A stretch of DNA of 7,543 nt from an uncultured Oscillibacter sp. Lineage in GTDB: Bacteria > Bacillota > Clostridia > Oscillospirales > Oscillospiraceae. The stretch is taken from contig CALAAN010000251.1 in the NCBI GenBank assembly GCA_937884915.1, forward strand, positions 1 to 7,543, given 5' to 3'. How positions within the stretch are numbered: the first letter of the stretch is position 1; each line of letters opens with the position of its first letter. The position numbers and the translations under genes were made by a program. Shown here in pieces: positions 5,924-7,543 of this stretch. Under the pieces are notes generated by a model. The model did no database searches. It had not been told where the DNA came from and saw nothing but the letters and a program-made list of their open reading frames with translations.

Positions 5924-7543
5924 ATGGCTGAAGAAAGAAATCAGAACACCGCGGCGCCTGAGCAGGATTTAAGTGAAATTCTCAAGGTCCGCCGCGACAA
6001 GCTCGCCGCGCTGCGCGCCGAGGGCCGCGATCCCTTCAAGGAGACGCGCTTCGACGTGACGCACCACGCCCAGGACATCAAGGACAACTTCGACGCGCTT
6101 GAGGGCAGCGAGGTCCGCGTCGCGGGCCGCCTCATGAGCAAGCGCGGCATGGGCAAGGTCAGCTTCTGCGATCTGCAGGACAAGTCCGGCCGCATCCAGC
6201 TCTACGCCCGCAAGGACGAGATGGATGAAGAGGAGTACAACCGCTTCAAGAAGTACGACATCGGCGATATCGTCGGCGTCGAGGGCGAGGTGTTCCGCAC
6301 CCAGCGCGGCGAGATGAGCGTGCGCGCCAAGAAGATCACGCTGCTCAGTAAGTCTCTGCGCCCGCTGCCGGAGAAGTACCACGGCCTGACCGATAAGGAA
6401 GCGCGCTACCGTCAGCGCTACGTCGACCTCATCATCAACCCCGAGTCCAAGCGCAACTTCGAGATTCGCTCGAAGTTCGTCGCATATCTGCGCCGCTACC
6501 TCGACTCCCTCGGCTTTATGGAGGTCGAGACGCCGGTGCTGAGCCCCATCGCGGGCGGCGCAAACGCGCGCCCCTTTATCACGCACCACAATACCCTTGA
6601 TATCGACATGTACATGCGCATCGCGACGGAGCTGCACTTAAAGCGCCTGATCGTCGGCGGCATGGAGCGCGTGTACGAGGTCGGCCGCATCTTCCGCAAC
6701 GAGGGTATGGACACCAAGCACAACCCCGAGTTTACCACCTGCGAGCTCTATCAGGCATACACGAACCTCGACGGCATGATGGACATCCTCGAGGGAATCC
6801 TCTCCGGCGCCGCGAAGGAAATTCTCGGCACCTATCAGATCCAGTGGCTCGGCAGAGATATCGACCTGACCCCGTCGTGGAAGCGTGTTACGATGGCCGA
6901 CGCCGTCAAGGAAGTGACCGGCGCGGACTTCATGGCCATCGAGGGCGACAACGACGCCGCCGTGGCGCTCGCCAAGAGCGTCGGCGTCGACATGGACGGC
7001 GTGGACAAGACCTGGGGCAACGCCCTGTACGAGACGTTCGACCAGAAGGTCGAAGAGACGCTCGTTCAGCCGACGTTCATCACCATGTATCCTGTTGAGG
7101 TCAGCCCGCTTGCCAAGCGCAGCCCGTCCGACCCGCACCTGACCGAACGCTACGAGATGTTCGTCTGCGGCTGCGAGATGGGCAACGCCTTCACCGAGCT
7201 CAACGACCCGATGGATCAGTACGAGCGCTTCAAGGCGCAGGTCGAAAAGCGCGCCAACGGCGACGACGAGGCCGAGATGATGGACGAAGATTACGTCATG
7301 GCCCTTGAATACGGCCTGCCCCCGACGGGCGGCTTGGGCTTCGGCATTGACCGCTGCGCGATGATGCTCTGCGGCACCGACTCCATCCGCGACGTCATCC
7401 TCTTCCCGACGATGAAGCCGCTGGACGCTCCCAAGACAAAAAAGCCGGAGGAAGCCGGGATCATCGGCGGCGCGACGGGCACGGTCGAGATCGAGGTCAA
7501 GGATGAGCCGATCGACTTCTCCAAGGTCGAAATTGAGCCGCTG
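5924..7543 (+). CDS. lysS: Class II lysyl-tRNA synthetase, with C-terminal extension (3' end outside window)
   Basis: The first 540 residues are present and no stop is reached. The enzyme attaches lysine to tRNA-Lys in the cytoplasm using ATP. The N-terminal OB-fold anticodon-binding domain covers about residues 62-150, including VRVAGRLMSKRGMGKVSFCD (64-83). The class II catalytic core follows. Motif 1 is near LDSLGFMEVETPVLSPIAGGA (around 193-213), motif 2 contains VYEVGRIFRNEG (250-261), and motif 3 is GLGFGIDRCAMML (470-482, Arg477). EMGNAFTELNDP (418-429) carries Asn421 and Glu425, matching lysine-binding residues of E. coli LysS. The usual enzyme ends at about VILFPTMKPL (491-500); here at least 40 more residues follow and the frame remains open. 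The ATG at 5924 has TAGGAG at 5909-5914, 9 nt upstream. It is the second gene after greA, a common Bacillota arrangement, and no T-box leader precedes it. Confidence 0.97.
   Translation, partial: MAEERNQNTAAPEQDLSEILKVRRDKLAALRAEGRDPFKETRFDVTHHAQDIKDNFDALEGSEVRVAGRLMSKRGMGKVSFCDLQDKSGRIQLYARKDEMDEEEYNRFKKYDIGDIVGVEGEVFRTQRGEMSVRAKKITLLSKSLRPLPEKYHGLTDKEARYRQRYVDLIINPESKRNFEIRSKFVAYLRRYLDSLGFMEVETPVLSPIAGGANARPFITHHNTLDIDMYMRIATELHLKRLIVGGMERVYEVGRIFRNEGMDTKHNPEFTTCELYQAYTNLDGMMDILEGILSGAAKEILGTYQIQWLGRDIDLTPSWKRVTMADAVKEVTGADFMAIEGDNDAAVALAKSVGVDMDGVDKTWGNALYETFDQKVEETLVQPTFITMYPVEVSPLAKRSPSDPHLTERYEMFVCGCEMGNAFTELNDPMDQYERFKAQVEKRANGDDEAEMMDEDYVMALEYGLPPTGGLGFGIDRCAMMLCGTDSIRDVILFPTMKPLDAPKTKKPEEAGIIGGATGTVEIEVKDEPIDFSKVEIEPL

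Overview
The window looks like chromosomal housekeeping DNA from a GC-rich Bacillota, most likely an Oscillospiraceae/Ruminococcaceae-type gut clostridium. This is inferred from strong Gram-positive Shine-Dalgarno sites (AAGGAGG), sigma-A promoters with exact 17-bp spacers, the greA-lysS pair, and an FtsEX module followed by a secreted coiled-coil M23 protein. No sequence search was possible, so the taxon is a judgement. All genes are on the + strand and packing is tight; no gene-free stretch exceeds 180 bases. I see no mobile element, CRISPR array, tRNA or rRNA.

Layout. (1) Positions 2-295 are the 3' end of an RsuA-type 16S rRNA pseudouridine synthase. (2) Positions 296-450 carry phased A-tracts, a promoter with a perfect TATAAT, and short dyads around the probable transcription start. 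They lead into a CdaR/PucR-type regulator (451-1545) that ends in a strong UUCG-tetraloop terminator. (3) A second promoter (1637-1665) drives ftsE, ftsX and a secreted coiled-coil/M23 peptidase (1722-4517). This is a complete cell-division or elongation murein-hydrolase module ending in another strong terminator. (4) An unrecognised 242-residue protein (4582-5310) begins with a probable TTG codon only 15 bases after that terminator's T-run. (5) A full-consensus promoter, whose -35 overlaps that gene's stop codon, drives greA (5407-5892) and lysS (5924 to beyond the window end).

How the parts work together. FtsE (ATPase) and FtsX (membrane protein) should turn ATP hydrolysis into a conformational signal to the secreted hydrolase. 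Because its M23 active site is complete, that protein probably cuts peptidoglycan itself rather than activating another enzyme. GreA rescues backtracked RNA polymerase and LysRS charges tRNA-Lys, so the right-hand operon serves gene expression. The CdaR-like regulator has its own promoter and terminator, and its targets and ligand cannot be told from this sequence.

Most of the window is ordinary. The least explained items are the unknown protein and its terminator-abutting start, the C-terminal extension of LysRS (cut by the window edge), and the dyads over the regulator's promoter. I did not find a clear new multi-gene system.
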